DNA of 64,000 nt from Chromobotia macracanthus (taxonomy: Eukaryota > Chordata > Actinopteri > Cypriniformes > Botiidae). Below, piece by piece: positions 45,541-58,180 of this stretch; the first letter of the stretch is position 1, and each line of letters opens with the position of its first letter. The stretch is from positions 5,176,001 to 5,240,000 of the forward strand of contig JAZGTH010000075.1 of NCBI GenBank assembly GCA_036877525.1. The letters are read 5' to 3'. Under the pieces are notes generated by a model that saw nothing but the letters and a program-made list of their open reading frames with translations, made no database searches and had not been told where the DNA came from. Both the position numbers and the translations under genes were made by a program.

Positions 45541-48031
45541 CAATAAATGAAGAAGCCCTGTAAGCAGGCTGTAATTCCATTTTGTGTCGCCTTTCTCTCC
45601 CCCATTCTCTTCTGCCTCTATTTGAACACAAGGTGTAATCCTCTTGAATATCAAAGACGGGAAGGAGTATGAATTTAGACTTTTCCTCTGCTGGCCCTGG
45701 ACCAATCAAATGTCCCCAGCAAAAGCGTCTGAAAGTGATGCAACCGACAGCTCCCATCTGCTGTCAGGACGCATGACAAACAGTCTCTCTTTGTTGGTGC
45801 TTGGGACCAAATCACACGTTCCCTTTTCAAATTTGATCAGTGGAATCAGTTCTGTTCACTGATTCATATATTTAACCAAAAATTAAAATCTAGTCATTCT
45901 ACAGGAAGGGTGTCATTTGTCTCTGTATATATGCATTTGTGTTACAAAACGCTTAATGAATACTTGACACCAACTTTTATTGCTTGTCAGTATAACTGTT
46001 TTTAAAAACATTATACAAAATCCAGTTTGGGGACTTTTTTTATTATTTTTTTTTTATTATATTATTTAAATAAAATTATTCATTTTATTTAATCATGAGA
46101 ATGTCTTTTTGGCCTGTGTTTCCAATTTGTCCTTGCTGTAATTGTAATTATGTAATTTATGAACATTTAAACATGTTACTTGTCTGTTTAAAACCTTGCC
46201 ATAATTTTAAATAGTGACTTCAGTCTGAATAGGCGCAGGCTATATAGAGTGACAGCGATAAAATGGAAAACTGAATGAATTTATGGAGAGACACTTCATA
46301 ATGTGTTAAACCACATGCGTACTGGATAACATGAATCTGTACATAGCATAATCCAGAACCCACATTTAAGTGTAGTGGCCATTTCACTAGGAGGTGTGAT
46401 TTATTTTTATTGACTTTTCTCTCTGAGTTGAATCCTTTCATTTCGAGCAGTGACGTTGAACTGAAGAGGCACAGACGGCTCTCTGTGGAGAGCTGTTGGA
46501 AGGGCAGGAGCCCTAAGGTTTTTATCACCAAATTTTTTGTCTGTCATTCAGATCATACTCAGATCTCCAAACGCAATTTCTCAAAACCCTTTTCCCAAAA
46601 CCATATTCTTGACATAAAAACAGCCACTTGAGGATTAAGTGCTTTTAGGACTTGACTTAGAGAAGCAACAGATCATCCAAAGAAAGAGAAACACAGAAAC
46701 CCTTTCTACTCCTGATGTTAAGATCCGTTTCAGGAGATCCCATCACAAGTGGACAGCGCTAAATACAGGTGTAAAGATCACAAGCCACATTTTAAGTAAA
46801 AAATGCATGCAAAATTGCTTTTTTTGTGTAAACACTGATGCGTTCAGATTGGTTCCATACAGTATCGAAGGACCGCCTACTCTGTCAAGCCGCCATTGTA
46901 CTAAAACCAACGCTTTAATCTTTGCTAGTTATTTGCAGCTGTAAAATTAAATTACCATTAAATTGGGAAATCTGGTAAGGGCCTATACACATATATGTTT
47001 ATCTTTGACATTTTGTATGTTTTTGCCCTTAATAAACTTGCAGTAACATGTCGACATAGTGAGTGATGCATGCAGTCATCAAATCAAAATTGCGCTGACA
47101 TGCTCACAGATGAAGCATTTTATGATGTACCAGGTGTAAACACCGACCCCTTGTGATCGGATGACCTGCAACTGATGGAGAACCCACCCCAAACAGCCCT
47201 TGCGAAACCTCCCCCTCCCCACAGAGGATCATCTACCAGCAGATATTCTTCAAAACATGGCCTGGCTGAGGATGATCATCAGTGACTTGACATGGATGTC
47301 ATCAGGACTGATGCTGGACTTGGCCCCTGGCTGTCTCGCTCGTGGCATGAATCACACCAGGGTCCAGTGAGCTTCGTATTGTTCCCTCAGCCGTTCAGCT
47401 CAGGGACACTTTTTATGGTTGTTGTTGTGTCACTTCATAAGAGCCTGCAATTCAAAAGCAATTACGTATAAACTAACATGGGGGTCTCTGCTGGTGGCAG
47501 ATAGGGGCAGACCAAATCCACTTCTGTCTCACATCATCGATGACACACACAATGACCTGAAGATGGTGAGGTCGGGGTAATCGTTTATTGTTCTTGCTAG
47601 TGCTAAGTCTGATAACTCTCTCTTTCTCTCTCTACTTTAGCTGTACAATGACTGAACTACAGGAAATAGTTCAGAGTTGGGGTGCAGTGGACTTCCTGCA
47701 AATGAAGTTGTCTTCGCAAGTTACCTGGCTGATACAATGACCACTTTTTAGGGGAAGTAAAGTCACTGGATTCGTCAAAAGTTAGTAGTAATAAATCATT
47801 ACATGTTTGGTCTGAGACTCTTTGTAAGAAAAATATGCCACTGTGCAACTCAATATCCATGGGCAAAACTATATATGTTACGTTGTTTCTGAGAGATTTC
47901 TATGAAATATTGGTATTTATTATATTAAATGGATAGAAACACATTTAGTCTAATTCTCTGGTCTTTTCTGTACTGCTGGACAGACACCTTTACTTGGCAA
48001 TTACCCAAATTTACTTGGCAGTTGCCCTAAT
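45541..48031. other. Gene-free stretch
   Basis: No gene recognised. AT-rich at 46.0-46.2 kb. At 47640 a clear acceptor (CTCTCTTTCTCTCTCTACTTTAG) is followed by an ATG and a 30-codon frame (from 47648), but no donor follows, so no exon is called. Confidence 0.55.
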
Positions 48032-48153
48032 GGGCAGTTGTGGCCTGCTGGTTAGAGATTAGGACTTGTAACCAGAAGGTTGCTGTTCGATTCCCAATGC
48101 CGACAGGAAACAACTGAGGTGCCCTTGAGCAAGGCACCTTACCCCCAATTGCT
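48032..48153 (+). mobile_element. tRNA-derived SINE, + strand, head only
   Basis: Starts GGGCAGTTGTGGCC. It has an A-box-like TGGCCTGCTGG (48041-48051) and a B box GTTCGATTCC (48085-48094), then GTGCCCTTGAGCAAGGCACC. It breaks off at CCCCAATTGCTTTAAA, so the tail module seen in the 38531-38805 copy is missing (3' truncated). Confidence 0.8.
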
Positions 48154-48299
48154 TTAAATCTTTTTAAAATTCTGTTTAATAGATATTTAGCCCATAAAAG
48201 AAACTAAAAGTACTATAAGTGGATAGTTGCCAACTGACGTCTGTTCTCAGGAATGAATATTGATCCCTTGTTGCCTGATTCATGGCTAGGAGTGAAAAG

Positions 48300-48315
48300 T
48301 GACGCCTTCTGGTGG
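48300..48315 (-). promoter_or_regulatory. CTCF-like site, - orientation
   Basis: On the - strand CCACCAGAAGGCGTCA matches the core CCASYAGRKGGC at 11 of 12 positions; the trailing part is weaker. Orientation is opposite to the sites at 10469 and 41110. Confidence 0.35.
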
Positions 48316-49089
48316 AGCTCTCGACGGGTGATTGGCTCAGTAGGTGGAGGTGTTGCAGGTTCAGAAGAAGGAGCTGTTTGAGATCACACACAAGTTGAAG
48401 GTCGTCATCACCGGGAGCATAGCGGAGCAGGCGCCAGCATCACTTCCTCACTGGCCTCCCGGCCAATCACAACATGGCAGGTGTGACATACGCCCAACCA
48501 CAGAGAGAGATGCAAAACTATGGGGCGCCTGGCATTGTAAAGAACACAAACTTCAAAAAGAGCTCATTGAACGGTTTTGTGAAGGGATTAGGAGGGCTAT
48601 AAACAGTCTTTCTTTCAGACTTCAGAGTCTGCTTTGCTGTTCCTGACAAACAAAACATCAATTACTGATTTGTCGATGTAGAGCATGCTCTCAAGATGGC
48701 TGTCACTTCATTTCTAATCAATCACTTGGAGGGGCTTGAAGTATCGGCTGGAGACTGTTTTTCCCTGGACCATGGTGTTATTTAAATCATCAAAGACCAT
48801 GACTGAATCGGCCATTTTAATGACCACTTGTCGGAAAAAAAACAAACAAGTAAATAGCAATGACAGTCAATAATTCTAAGGGAGGAAATATCAGAACACA
48901 GGAATTTTAAAAGTTTACTTTCTACTTTTCCTCTGACACACAGTTCAGAAAGTCAGTGCTGGAGTCAGAGGTGGCTGTTACGCTAATTTCTTGGCTGTCT
49001 CATGGGGGACGGCCCCTGAATCAATCCCAGCTCTCTCTGCTGTCTACCCAGGTGTGTGTAAGCAGGCGGGCGCATTTACATTTATATGT

Positions 49090-49300
49090 ATATGTAGATG
49101 TGTATGGCATGCTGGGGTGACATGTAAAGACGTTGACACAGTAATCACAGGGCTGGGGGACGGCACCTGTCCGGGGCTGTGATGAGCAGAGCCGAGCCGG
49201 GCGTGAGGGAGACGAGTGGCCCTCAGATAACCGGCCGAGCCAGCCGTCACTCCAATGACAACACACAATATTATGCAAATAGGTGTCTGTGTGATGGCAG
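49090..49300. promoter_or_regulatory. CNE-like block with POU octamer
   Basis: Unique CpG-containing DNA (about 49.16-49.25 kb), ending in ATTATGCAAATAGG with a perfect octamer ATGCAAAT at 49273-49280. Overlapping frames on both strands are not coding-like. Confidence 0.4.
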
Positions 49301-49385
49301 CCTGTACCTATGTGTCATTGTACAACATCCCTGCTGCCTACTGATCAACCTGTGCTGTCTTCTGTATTCTTTTTCTTTAACAACA

Positions 49386-49416
<31 letters not shown>

Positions 49417-49465
49417 TTTTCTTTCTTTGGCTCTCTTTTCGACTTTCTACTTTCTGCTAAAAAAA

Positions 49466-49838
49466 CAGACCAGCGTAGTTGGTCACCAGCATGAGTTGTA
49501 TTTTGTATCCTGGTGTGCTTGTGTCTCCACCAGGCTTATTAACTATCTTAACCAGCAAGACATTCTTAGTCAGTCGTCTTTAACTAAAATGATCATGCAG
49601 GTTGATCAAGTTTTGCCATTTCAAGACCAAACAAGACAAATACTAAACAACATTAATGGGATAGTCACCCAAAAATGATCTTTTACTCACCCTCATGTCA
49701 TTTCAAACCTATATAATTTAAAAAATGTGCCAGTTTTGTGTCCATACAATGGAAGTCATGTAAGAATTGTAAAATTTGATGTAAGAATTAAAATTTTTAG
49801 GTGAACTATCCCTTTAAGCAGTTTAGACCAGCATGAAA
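49466..49838. mobile_element. Older ACCAGC-type repeat carrying a nested MITE
   Basis: GACCAGCGTAGTTGG, CACCAGCATGAG and TTAACCAGCAAGAC on the left, and TTTAGACCAGCATGAAAATT on the right, resemble the ends of a fish element with repeated ACCAGC words. The foldback MITE at 49653-49817 sits between them, suggesting nested insertion. Borders are approximate. Confidence 0.4.
49653..49817. mobile_element. Foldback MITE, TTAAAGGGATAGT family, internally shortened
   Basis: Left end TTAATGGGATAGTCACCC with ACTCACCCTCATGTCATTTC. Right end AATTTTTAGGTGAACTATCCCTTTAA. The arms are the inverse complements typical of the family at 7354-7616, but the element is only 165 bases, having lost most of its right arm. 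Confidence 0.85.
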
Positions 49839-50177
49839 ATTAGAGAAATTTAACTGTTTTTTTATCAGGGATAACATTCTTAACTTACTCTATATTGTTT
49901 AGTTTTTATACAGAATACATTTCATTTTTGATAGTACAACACAAATTGTTGGCATACAGTAGGAGTATAGAGCTATAAAATGAATGTGGATAGAGTAGCT
50001 TAGATTGTGAAAGGATTTGGGGAAAATATTTGGAGTTATATTGAAATCTCTAACCACAAGTCGCCATTATCTCTTTGTTTAATCTCATAGCTGTCTAGGA
50101 GAAATGATCGTAATTGCATTTTTTCTTTCTTATTGTGATTAACATCAAAACCACTGCTACCTCCACCCCAGTGCTTT

Positions 50178-50517
<340 letters not shown>

Positions 50518-50831
50518 AGGGCAGATGAGGAATTATGACACTTGGTCACTGTGAAGTCTCACAGGTGCTGATTTCAAAGAAACACCCTGAGTCTCACCTT
50601 TGACTCTGTGAGGACAGCTGATTGTAAACACACCCAAACTAGCTAAAGCTAACATAACAGAGTTGCCCTTCTCCTGCGACACAGAGGGCCTGCTGTTCTA
50701 AAACAAATATCAGCGGATATCAGATAAATGAATAAACAAGTGTAAAGTCACAGTATGTGAATGAATGAGTTCCAATATGTGCAGCAGTATCTGTGAAAGA
50801 CACTAGAATACATTTAGTAGGATATTGTAAC

Positions 50832-51153
50832 GCAGCTTAGCAACAATTTTAGGTTGTTTCCCTAACATTTCCATTAAGTAACAAAAAACCTTAATACTAT
50901 GAAATGTTGTTTTCAAAACGTTCAGTTTTTTATACATTGCTTGAACGTTTTTGCTTGATTATAAGACTGTTATTCAAACATTTTTAATTCTAAAAAAGTT
51001 TTAGAAATGTTCCACTAATAATGTAAGAATAATGTTTTTGATATAGCTGATATATAATGTACTATTATTACTGTAGCAACATTTCTAGATAACTTTAAAA
51101 GATCTTTTAGACTACATTAGTCAACGTTCTGAAAACGTTCCCTGTTAGCTGGG
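50832..51153 (+). mobile_element. CCCAGCTAACA family MITE, copy 4
   Basis: Starts CGCAGCTTAGCAACAATTTTAGG. Interior has CAAAACGTTCAGTTTTTTA and TGTTCCACTAATAATGTAAG. Ends with a perfect CGTTCCCTGTTAGCTGGG. About 322 bases. Confidence 0.8.
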
Positions 51154-53050
51154 AAGTCTCTCTCCGCCGTGTCCCGTGATTGAACTGTGCTTCCAGACAA
51201 GCAGCCAACATGGCTGTGATTGTATCTGTCCCAGAAGCAGGCAGAAACGTGTATTTCTTATTTTTATTATCACATTTGCCCTTCCTCATCCTCTCCGACC
51301 ACACTAAAGACCATTTAAGGCACACTTATTAAACATAATCCAGTGAAGTTATTAAAACAAGCCGTCTTACAGAGATCCCTGCCACAATTCAATTACCTGT
51401 GTTGCTGGAGGGAGAGACGGGCAGTGAAAATGACAAGACTTCTGCTTTTATAGAGCAAGCGAAGAGCATCGTTTCTGTGCCTTCAATTAACACAATGGGG
51501 ACAGGGCAGTAATGAGCTCGGGGAGGATTTGATAAAGTAAAACTTGAGCTTCGTGGCTGTCTGCCTGCCAGCGTTAAGGGCATTTAAAGGGTCACGCTGA
51601 TTTTTTTAACTTTGCCAGTCTCCGTTGCTTGCATTCGGGCTGTCAAACATTTGTATTACTTACTCTAAGGCTTTAATCTCCATATGGAGATTTTTTTTTA
51701 CTTCATGATTCCTTGTTAACCTACTGATGAAAATAAGTTCTAAAACTGCGCACTAAAATATTGAAAATACATATTTGCACATATAGCCCCGCCAAAGATG
51801 GAACAGATCAGTGACTGTCACAGAGACAACAGCACGTTTATTTAGTATAGCTAAGATAGTTTTCTTTATTTAGGAACTCTGTAGCAATACATATTTGGAA
51901 ACTTACTCACAATAATAAGATAATAATAATAATAAAATATAAGTGAAAGATGGATCTTCATGTTTTGTGACAGGTGACGTTTTCAGAGATGATACGCTAA
52001 ATGTATAGGATATAAAATGGTTATTTTTTAATATTTTCATTTTTGCAATTTGCCAAATTGCAATTTTTGCATTATCATTTGCATTAGCATTGTTTGCCCT
52101 GTTCCAGTGTAAAGCTGTAAAATTCATTTGTATCTTTATGCACATGACCTTAACCTAACCTAGTCTGTTTGTTTCTTATTGGTCTCTCTGCTGTATCTGT
52201 TCCACCACAGAGGGTCACTGGGCTATCACTGAAATTGGATCACTTCCCTGCCATGTTGTTGCTCTGTTTGTTGATAGCTCCCTCTTTAATTTCTCCTTTG
52301 TCTTTAATCTGCGGTAGCTGGCCCGGGTGCAGTAATCCTCTCAGATAAGTGGCAGACAGATTGTATTTCCTGGAAGCAGCAGCCAAACACTGAGACCTGT
52401 TTATAAGCCCCATGTAAATATGGGCAGACAGTTAATAGAGAAAGCAGCTGTGCATTTGTGTCAGGGAAGTAGGAGTTGGGTAACTTTTTTCCAATGTCAA
52501 GAATAAAGGCAGGGAAGGTGTCACAGGTCTTACTCCTGGAGCTATGACTGGAATTATGAAAGTTAAAGTAAAGGAAAATATTAAGTAAACAATTTTTACA
52601 GAAGTAATTTTCTAAAAGTGTTAAACTTAATTGGCTTATTGTTTTTATAAACCAGTATAACAAAAAACAATGTCCAATAAACAGTTACATTTATTATTAA
52701 TATGTATTGTAATAAACATTTTGTTTCTGGTTGCCAGGCAATATAGCAATGTTGCACATTATTATAAAATGTGTTCTCACAGCTGTGTGTTTCTAGTCAT
52801 TTAACAGTGGGACACACCTCAACCAATCAGAATATAGATCAGGAACTATACGTTTCAAAAGTTTATTTAATTAAAAACAGCAGCAGGTGCTTCAAGAGCT
52901 ATTATTAATCATATTTTTTTGTTAAATTATTTTTAGTTAAGTTTACTAATAAACCTTTTTATGTAACCTTGACGACAAACAATTATCAACATTCCGACAG
53001 CATTGCCCGGCCACTTGGTCCTGTCTGTCCGGAAAGCCATAGACATGACA
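51154..53050. other. Gene-free stretch
   Basis: No gene recognised. Short islands at 51.36-51.60 and 52.15-52.35 kb are better balanced than the surrounding AT-rich DNA. The - strand frame of 119 codons at 52304-52663 has no domain. Confidence 0.55.
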
Positions 53051-53059
53051 TCATAAAAA

Positions 53060-53420
53060 TGATGCAGCAGACTCCATTCTGCTGTCTCTGATTGGCTGAG
53101 AGCAGCTCTGTTATTACTGGTGATGTCATGGGACCCTGGCTGACCCTCCTCACATCAGATGTTTATCAGCCTGCTTGCGTGCAGAGACGAAGAGGTTTTA
53201 GGCGAAGGATTTGGCCCTGACACCTCGGGCACGTAGCTGTAATACTCCAGCAAAAAAAATTGCATCGGGCCCAGTTTTGCTGGGAAAGCTCCTAATTCAA
53301 TTAGGAGAGGATGAGGCCATCGAGAATGATTTCACATGCTCTGCAAATGCCTTGAGATCTGATACTTAATCTTGGCAGGATCCTCTGCTGTTTTAAGCCA
53401 TGATATTAAAACCATTCTGT
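53060..53420. promoter_or_regulatory. CNE-like block with P3 homeodomain palindrome
   Basis: Unique DNA that includes TGATTGGCTGAG, GTTATTACTGGTGATG, the P3 palindrome at 53289-53307, CTCTGCAAATGCC and GATATTAAAACC. Lies between an AT-rich spacer and a MITE pair. No open frame of interest. Confidence 0.45.
53289..53307. promoter_or_regulatory. 19-bp palindrome containing a P3 site
   Basis: CTCCTAATT-C-AATTAGGAG is a perfect 9+1+9 inverted repeat. Its centre TAATTCAATTA fits the P3 consensus TAATYNRATTA exactly. P3 sites are bound cooperatively by dimers of Paired-class homeodomains (for example PAX/PRRX/OTX-type proteins). Motif seen directly; binding inferred. Confidence 0.55.
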
Positions 53421-53736
53421 TTCCAGACATATGACAGCCATCAGCCGGCTGGGGGAGTTTGTGTCCTGGGCTGGGTTCCGTCTGCTACATAGGAGAACAG
53501 ACCTCATAGTGATAGATAGAGGTGATGTTTATGGACAGGTGATTTGTGTGGAGTTGTTTGTGGAGTTGAATTGGCTGTGCTTTACACTGTGAAAAAGTAC
53601 AGAGTACTTGTACTTGTGCTCTTAAACCTCAGAGATCCACTGTAGCGAAATCACTGAATTTTTAAAGCAATAAGATAAAACTTTTTCAGCTTCATATACT
53701 AAACATTGCATAAAACAACATACAACAGCAGCTTAT

Positions 53737-54050
53737 CCAGCTTTGGCTAACATTCTCTAAAAGTTCTCTCAGAGTTTTCTCAAAGCTATCAAAAACGTTC
53801 TTGCAGTAACGTTAGTAGAACTTTTTTAATGTTATGTTATATGTTAATCATATATATAAAATTCATAAGTAGTTAGTGGAACATTTTTAAAAGGTTACAG
53901 AATTTTAAAATTTTGGATAAATCCAAAACCAATAATGTTAATACAATGTTTAAAAATGTTTTTAATGTTTCAAAATAACATTTTGAACATTTTTGTTATT
54001 TAATGGAAACATTGAATATTAATGGAAACAACCCAAAATTGTTAGCTGGG
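53737..54050 (-). mobile_element. CCCAGCTAACA family MITE, copy 5, reversed
   Basis: In reverse orientation: left CCAGCTTTGGCTAACATTCTC (altered right end of the family), right ACAACCCAAAATTGTTAGCTGGG. Interior GTTAGTGGAACATTTTTAAA-type pieces match the other copies. About 314 bases. Confidence 0.78.
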
Positions 54051-54965
54051 TACACTCTTAAATTGATCATAACAAATTTGTCAGGAGGGCATTTATTATT
54101 TGAATTACCTAGCATTTGATCTGTATTTTTATTTCTCAATTTACTGATTGAAAAATGGCAACATTCCTATAAACCATAACATTGCGTAAATATATAACAA
54201 TTTTTTGGAATGCTGCAGAAATTTAACAGTGGGCCTAAAAGGTTAACATTTGTTTTAATGTGCTCCACAAAAAAGAGGCCATTTGGTAAATCATAAATAT
54301 TTCAAATGATATTCATAAATTGCTAAATTAGACTTTGGTAAAGATGCATCAATTTGTTAAGATGCTAAAACTTCATTGAAATAAAGTTGTGTTGATTCTT
54401 AGGAATGTCTTTAGCTGACATTCAGTGAACCAAAACACACAGTTCTGTGGTGCAAGTTCTCACAAGACTGTGACACATGAGCCATGATTGACACTGTGGT
54501 GTTGAAACTCTCAGATGAGAAATGTGTGAGATATGGATTAACCTTGTGTCTTTAGGGGCAAAGTGTAAGTACTCTCTTATCGTCATTCACTACATACTCC
54601 GATATCTGATCCCTTTTTTTCTTCATTCTTACTTTTTTAGTATATGAAGATGATTGTAGTTGTCACAAGAACTTGAATTAAAATGTATAGCTTTACCTTT
54701 AACCTTTGTTTACCTTTATCATGTTCTGTATGTGGTTACAGAAAAATAAGCACAGAAATTAGGCATGAGTGATTTTTTTTATTTTCATTTCATTCTAACC
54801 TCTATAAATAAAATGTCTATAAAAGTACTAGAGCCAACAGCACTGTTAATGATACCTCTATTAACTGAATGTTGTTTGTGCTTCCTGAAGATTAAACATG
54901 TCAGTATTATCATTTATCTTTAAAAAGACATTTTTTTAATTAATATTTTGAAGATAAGCGAGTAT

Positions 54966-55240
54966 CAAGCTACCAGGCTACATTTTGAGAACATTGGCTA
55001 AAGGTTCTTTGAAGTTATCAGAAATGTTTTTGTTAATATCATATATTAAAAATTTTATTCTTAAGTTGTTAGCAGAACATTTTAAAAACAGAACAGAAAG
55101 TTAGAAAAACATTCAAGCAGTAATGTTAATACGTCTACAAAACTGTATGTTTTGAATGTCTGTAGAATAACATTTTTAATATTTTGTTACTTAATGAAAA
55201 TAAGAGGGAAACATTCCTACACCCTAAACTTGTTAGCTGG
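54966..55240 (-). mobile_element. CCCAGCTAACA family MITE, copy 6, reversed
   Basis: In reverse orientation, more diverged: AAGCTACCAGGCTACATTTTG at the left, GTTAGCAGAACATTTTAAAAA within, and CCCTAAACTTGTTAGCTGG at the right. About 275 bases. Confidence 0.7.
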
Positions 55241-55981
55241 ATAAACACCAATATCATATTAACCATCCATTAAAGTTCTCATCCTGTTGGAATTATATGG
55301 TACACATTAATGTTTGTGCTAAATAAATAATGAAAGCCAGAGGCCTTCTTTTGTTGTTGCACTGGAAAGTTGCAGACTCTTTTGTCATGACGTTGATTAT
55401 ATTTGCATTGATGCTCTGAGATTTAGAGGTTGCAGTGTTGTTTTCTGTCGTCTCTGACTCAGCAGATTCAGTCTCAGCATGCGAGTAAGATCACAGTGAG
55501 AGGAGCTGCTGTCTGTGTGCATCCTATGGGGACGGGCCTGTTTGTCCTCCCTGTCTCTGCCGCCGGCAGCTCGCCGCTGTTTATTTTAATCAGCACTCTG
55601 TTTGCCAAAGAGCTGCTGCTTTTGTCTCTCCTGGAGATGGCAGTCCTTGTGTTTTCCTGTGTGCTGCAGGTGGAGCACGGCAGCAGGAATGGACCAGGAC
55701 TTTTCCCGGTGGGCCAGTCGACTTTTGGGTCACTTGTTGAAGCCAATTTAAATAGACTGAGATTTTAAGGGAAGAAAAAGTTTTCCAGCCTCAAGTCTAG
55801 ACTGTTTAAGGCATACCGGTGGGTCCTGGCACAGGAAACACAGGTAACCGCCTCAGGCATCTGTGTTCTCTAGAGTTCTTAGATGCTCACTTGACTAATC
55901 TTTCTCACAGATTGCACCCCCACCCGCACTCATTCAAAAAGCTGTGTCCTTTTGGGGTAACTCTTTAGGTACACTATTTAG

Positions 55982-55995
55982 GTGACCCCTGGTGG
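55982..55995 (-). promoter_or_regulatory. CTCF-like site, - orientation
   Basis: On the - strand CCACCAGGGGTCAC matches the first 14 positions of CCASYAGRKGGCRS with one mismatch (T for G/C in GGC). Same orientation as the site at 48300. Confidence 0.42.
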
Positions 55996-56040
55996 TTCAT
56001 GAAAATACTCCAGCAGTTCTGTGGCGATTAAATATAAAAA

Positions 56041-56130
56041 AAATATACTAAAAATATACTAAAATATACTTTTATAAAATATACTTTTATAAAATATACT
56101 TTTTTTACTTTATAAAATATACTTTTATGG
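56041..56130. repeat. AT-rich tandem repeat, ~15-16-bp unit
   Basis: The unit AAAATATACTTTTAT recurs about five times with small changes, flanked by shorter AAAATATACT units. Confidence 0.8.
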
Positions 56131-56322
56131 TTATATAAATATATATTTTAAGTATATATATCAATATTTATCAAAAATGCACACGGTGTATTTTTAAACC
56201 TATTTTTAAAAGCAAGTAAATTTAGTTTTTGTAATTTGTTCTTTTGATGACATCTGTAAGTCTGTCTTCATTCCTCTGATGTTGTACCTCCATCTCCTGC
56301 TTGTTTCTTTTCCATTTTGCAG

Positions 56323-56421
56323 GAACCGTCCATTGCTCAGATTACTGGCTACAGTGCCATCTTGTGTACCTCGTCGCCTGCCAGTGGGGAGCATCTGTGT
56401 GCTCTTGTACCAAACATCAAG
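56323..56421 (+). other. Candidate 99-nt internal exon
   Basis: Acceptor: TTGTTTCTTTTCCATTTTGCAG ends at 56322 with a clean pyrimidine tract (shown in two overlapping pieces at 56302-56322). Donor: AAG/GTGATT at 56422, moderate. The segment is 99 bases, an exact multiple of three, and all three frames are open. Frame one starts EPSIAQITGYSAIL and ends LVPNIK. Because all frames are open, the coding frame is undetermined and I recognise no family. It may be a cassette exon, a non-coding exon or chance. Confidence 0.25.
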
Positions 56422-56982
56422 GTGATTTTCACTGGAGAGCTTCGATCTCCTCCACCAGCCTTTTGGTTAACGGCGCAAAGTTTATTTATCTGTCAGCTGT
56501 CCCGCTAATCTTTTCACAAACAACTGGCCCAAACCTGAAGTGTGCCAAGCCAGCATCCATCTGGTGGTTCCACAGTTTGATGTTATACGTGGGCCTATAT
56601 AATCCTTATCTTCCTTTTTTAAAAAAAGCTTTTAGCCACATTTTAGCACACAAAGCCCCTGCTCCTGCTTTTGTAGCCTGAGCCTCTATTTAGAAGAAGG
56701 TATGGGGACAGAAATCAATAATGCGTTTGGGCTCTCAATCTGTCTGGCCAGAAGAGAAGGTGTTTTTGGAGGGGGTGGGGGGTGGACGGTTTTGTCATTC
56801 ATAAGCTTCACTGACAAATCCCTGACATCATTTGTGGATTGTATCGATAACTTCTTCCTTTGCTGTGGAGGACAAATAGAAATCATTTATCTGCCTTTGC
56901 AAGAGGTGAGGGCCACGGAAACAAAAGCCCCTCTGCCAGCCGGCCATGACATTGGCAGCTGAGGGTATAAACACAGTGTTCA

Positions 56983-56995
56983 AGGTCAAAGATCA
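56983..56995 (+). promoter_or_regulatory. DR1-type nuclear receptor site with extended half-site
   Basis: AGGTCA-A-AGATCA is a DR1 with one mismatch in the second half-site. The first is preceded by TCA, giving TCAAGGTCA (56980-56988), the extended monomer site of ERR/SF-1-type receptors. Binding is inferred. Confidence 0.4.
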
Positions 56996-58059
56996 ACAGA
57001 GGACAAGCAGGTTGTCCTTGGTGTGTCCCTGCCTTTAGAAAGAACACAGCTGTGGGTTCTCATGAGACAGGAGAGCATGCAGATGTTGGTTGATAATGCC
57101 TCCGATATGCCTTTGGTGTCGACGCTTAATAATTATCTCTGAAAAGCATCTTCTCTCGCATTTGCACTGCAATAACAAAGAGGCTACAAAAATTGGAGTG
57201 AAATTGTGAGAAATGCTCCTCCCACATTCAGGGTGTCCTGATTCAAGTCATTTCATTTTGTTTTCAAACTGGTCATCGTATCTATGTATTTTTATGTAAT
57301 TGCTGACATTTTTGTGCCACATTGGTGTGGTTATGCAAAAATATTTAAATGTTCCACTGGAGACCCTGTGGTTTTTTTATAAAATACAAGTGTTTACAAG
57401 ACACCCAATGTAAAATGTATTTGAAGGCTCAACAATACCCTGATACTCATCTCCCTAATGTATTCTGGGCTTGTTTGGTCTCTTGACACTAAAAGCAGTG
57501 TGGAGGGCTAAAATATGCCTTGCCACAACTCCTTATTCATGATCTGAGGGGGCTGGGTCTCCATCTACACATCAGAGAGTGTGGGATGGGGAATGAAGGG
57601 GGGCATGCTGTTCCTCAGCCGTGTTTGTACAGTTGTGGGAGTCAGGGAGAAAGTTAAGACTCTTAATTCCTCATTATTAATAGAAAACAAGTGCGCATGG
57701 AAATTTCACATGCTTATGTGTCCACCTCTGCTCTGAGGCACCTGTACATTAATCATAGACTGTATTTAAGGTGACTTAACTATATTAACGTGATTAACCA
57801 TAAATGTGAATCCTGCCTCAAGGACTTTCATATAGCTTTTAGCTTATAGCTTTATAGTTTCTCCAAAAACAATTTATTTGAAGTGAACAAAAAATTGTAT
57901 TTTACATACATATGTGTACGTGTGTGTGTGTGTGTATAAAACATATATATAGTTCACATTTATTTATGTTGTGCTTTTCACAATGCATATAGGCTTTATA
58001 TAATATAATGCATATTTCAAAGCAGCTTAACAGACAATGCATGTTTCTGTGTTAGTCTT

Positions 58060-58180
<121 letters not shown>

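Larger units (their letters stand above)
55241..56320. other. Gene-free stretch with a GC-richer island
   Basis: No gene recognised. At 55.43-55.75 kb a better balanced block (GCCGCCGGCAGCTCGCC, TTTATTTTAATCAGC) could be a CNE. The 112-codon + strand frame through it has no domain and is mirrored by an equally long - strand frame. AT tandem repeats follow at 56041-56130. Confidence 0.5.
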
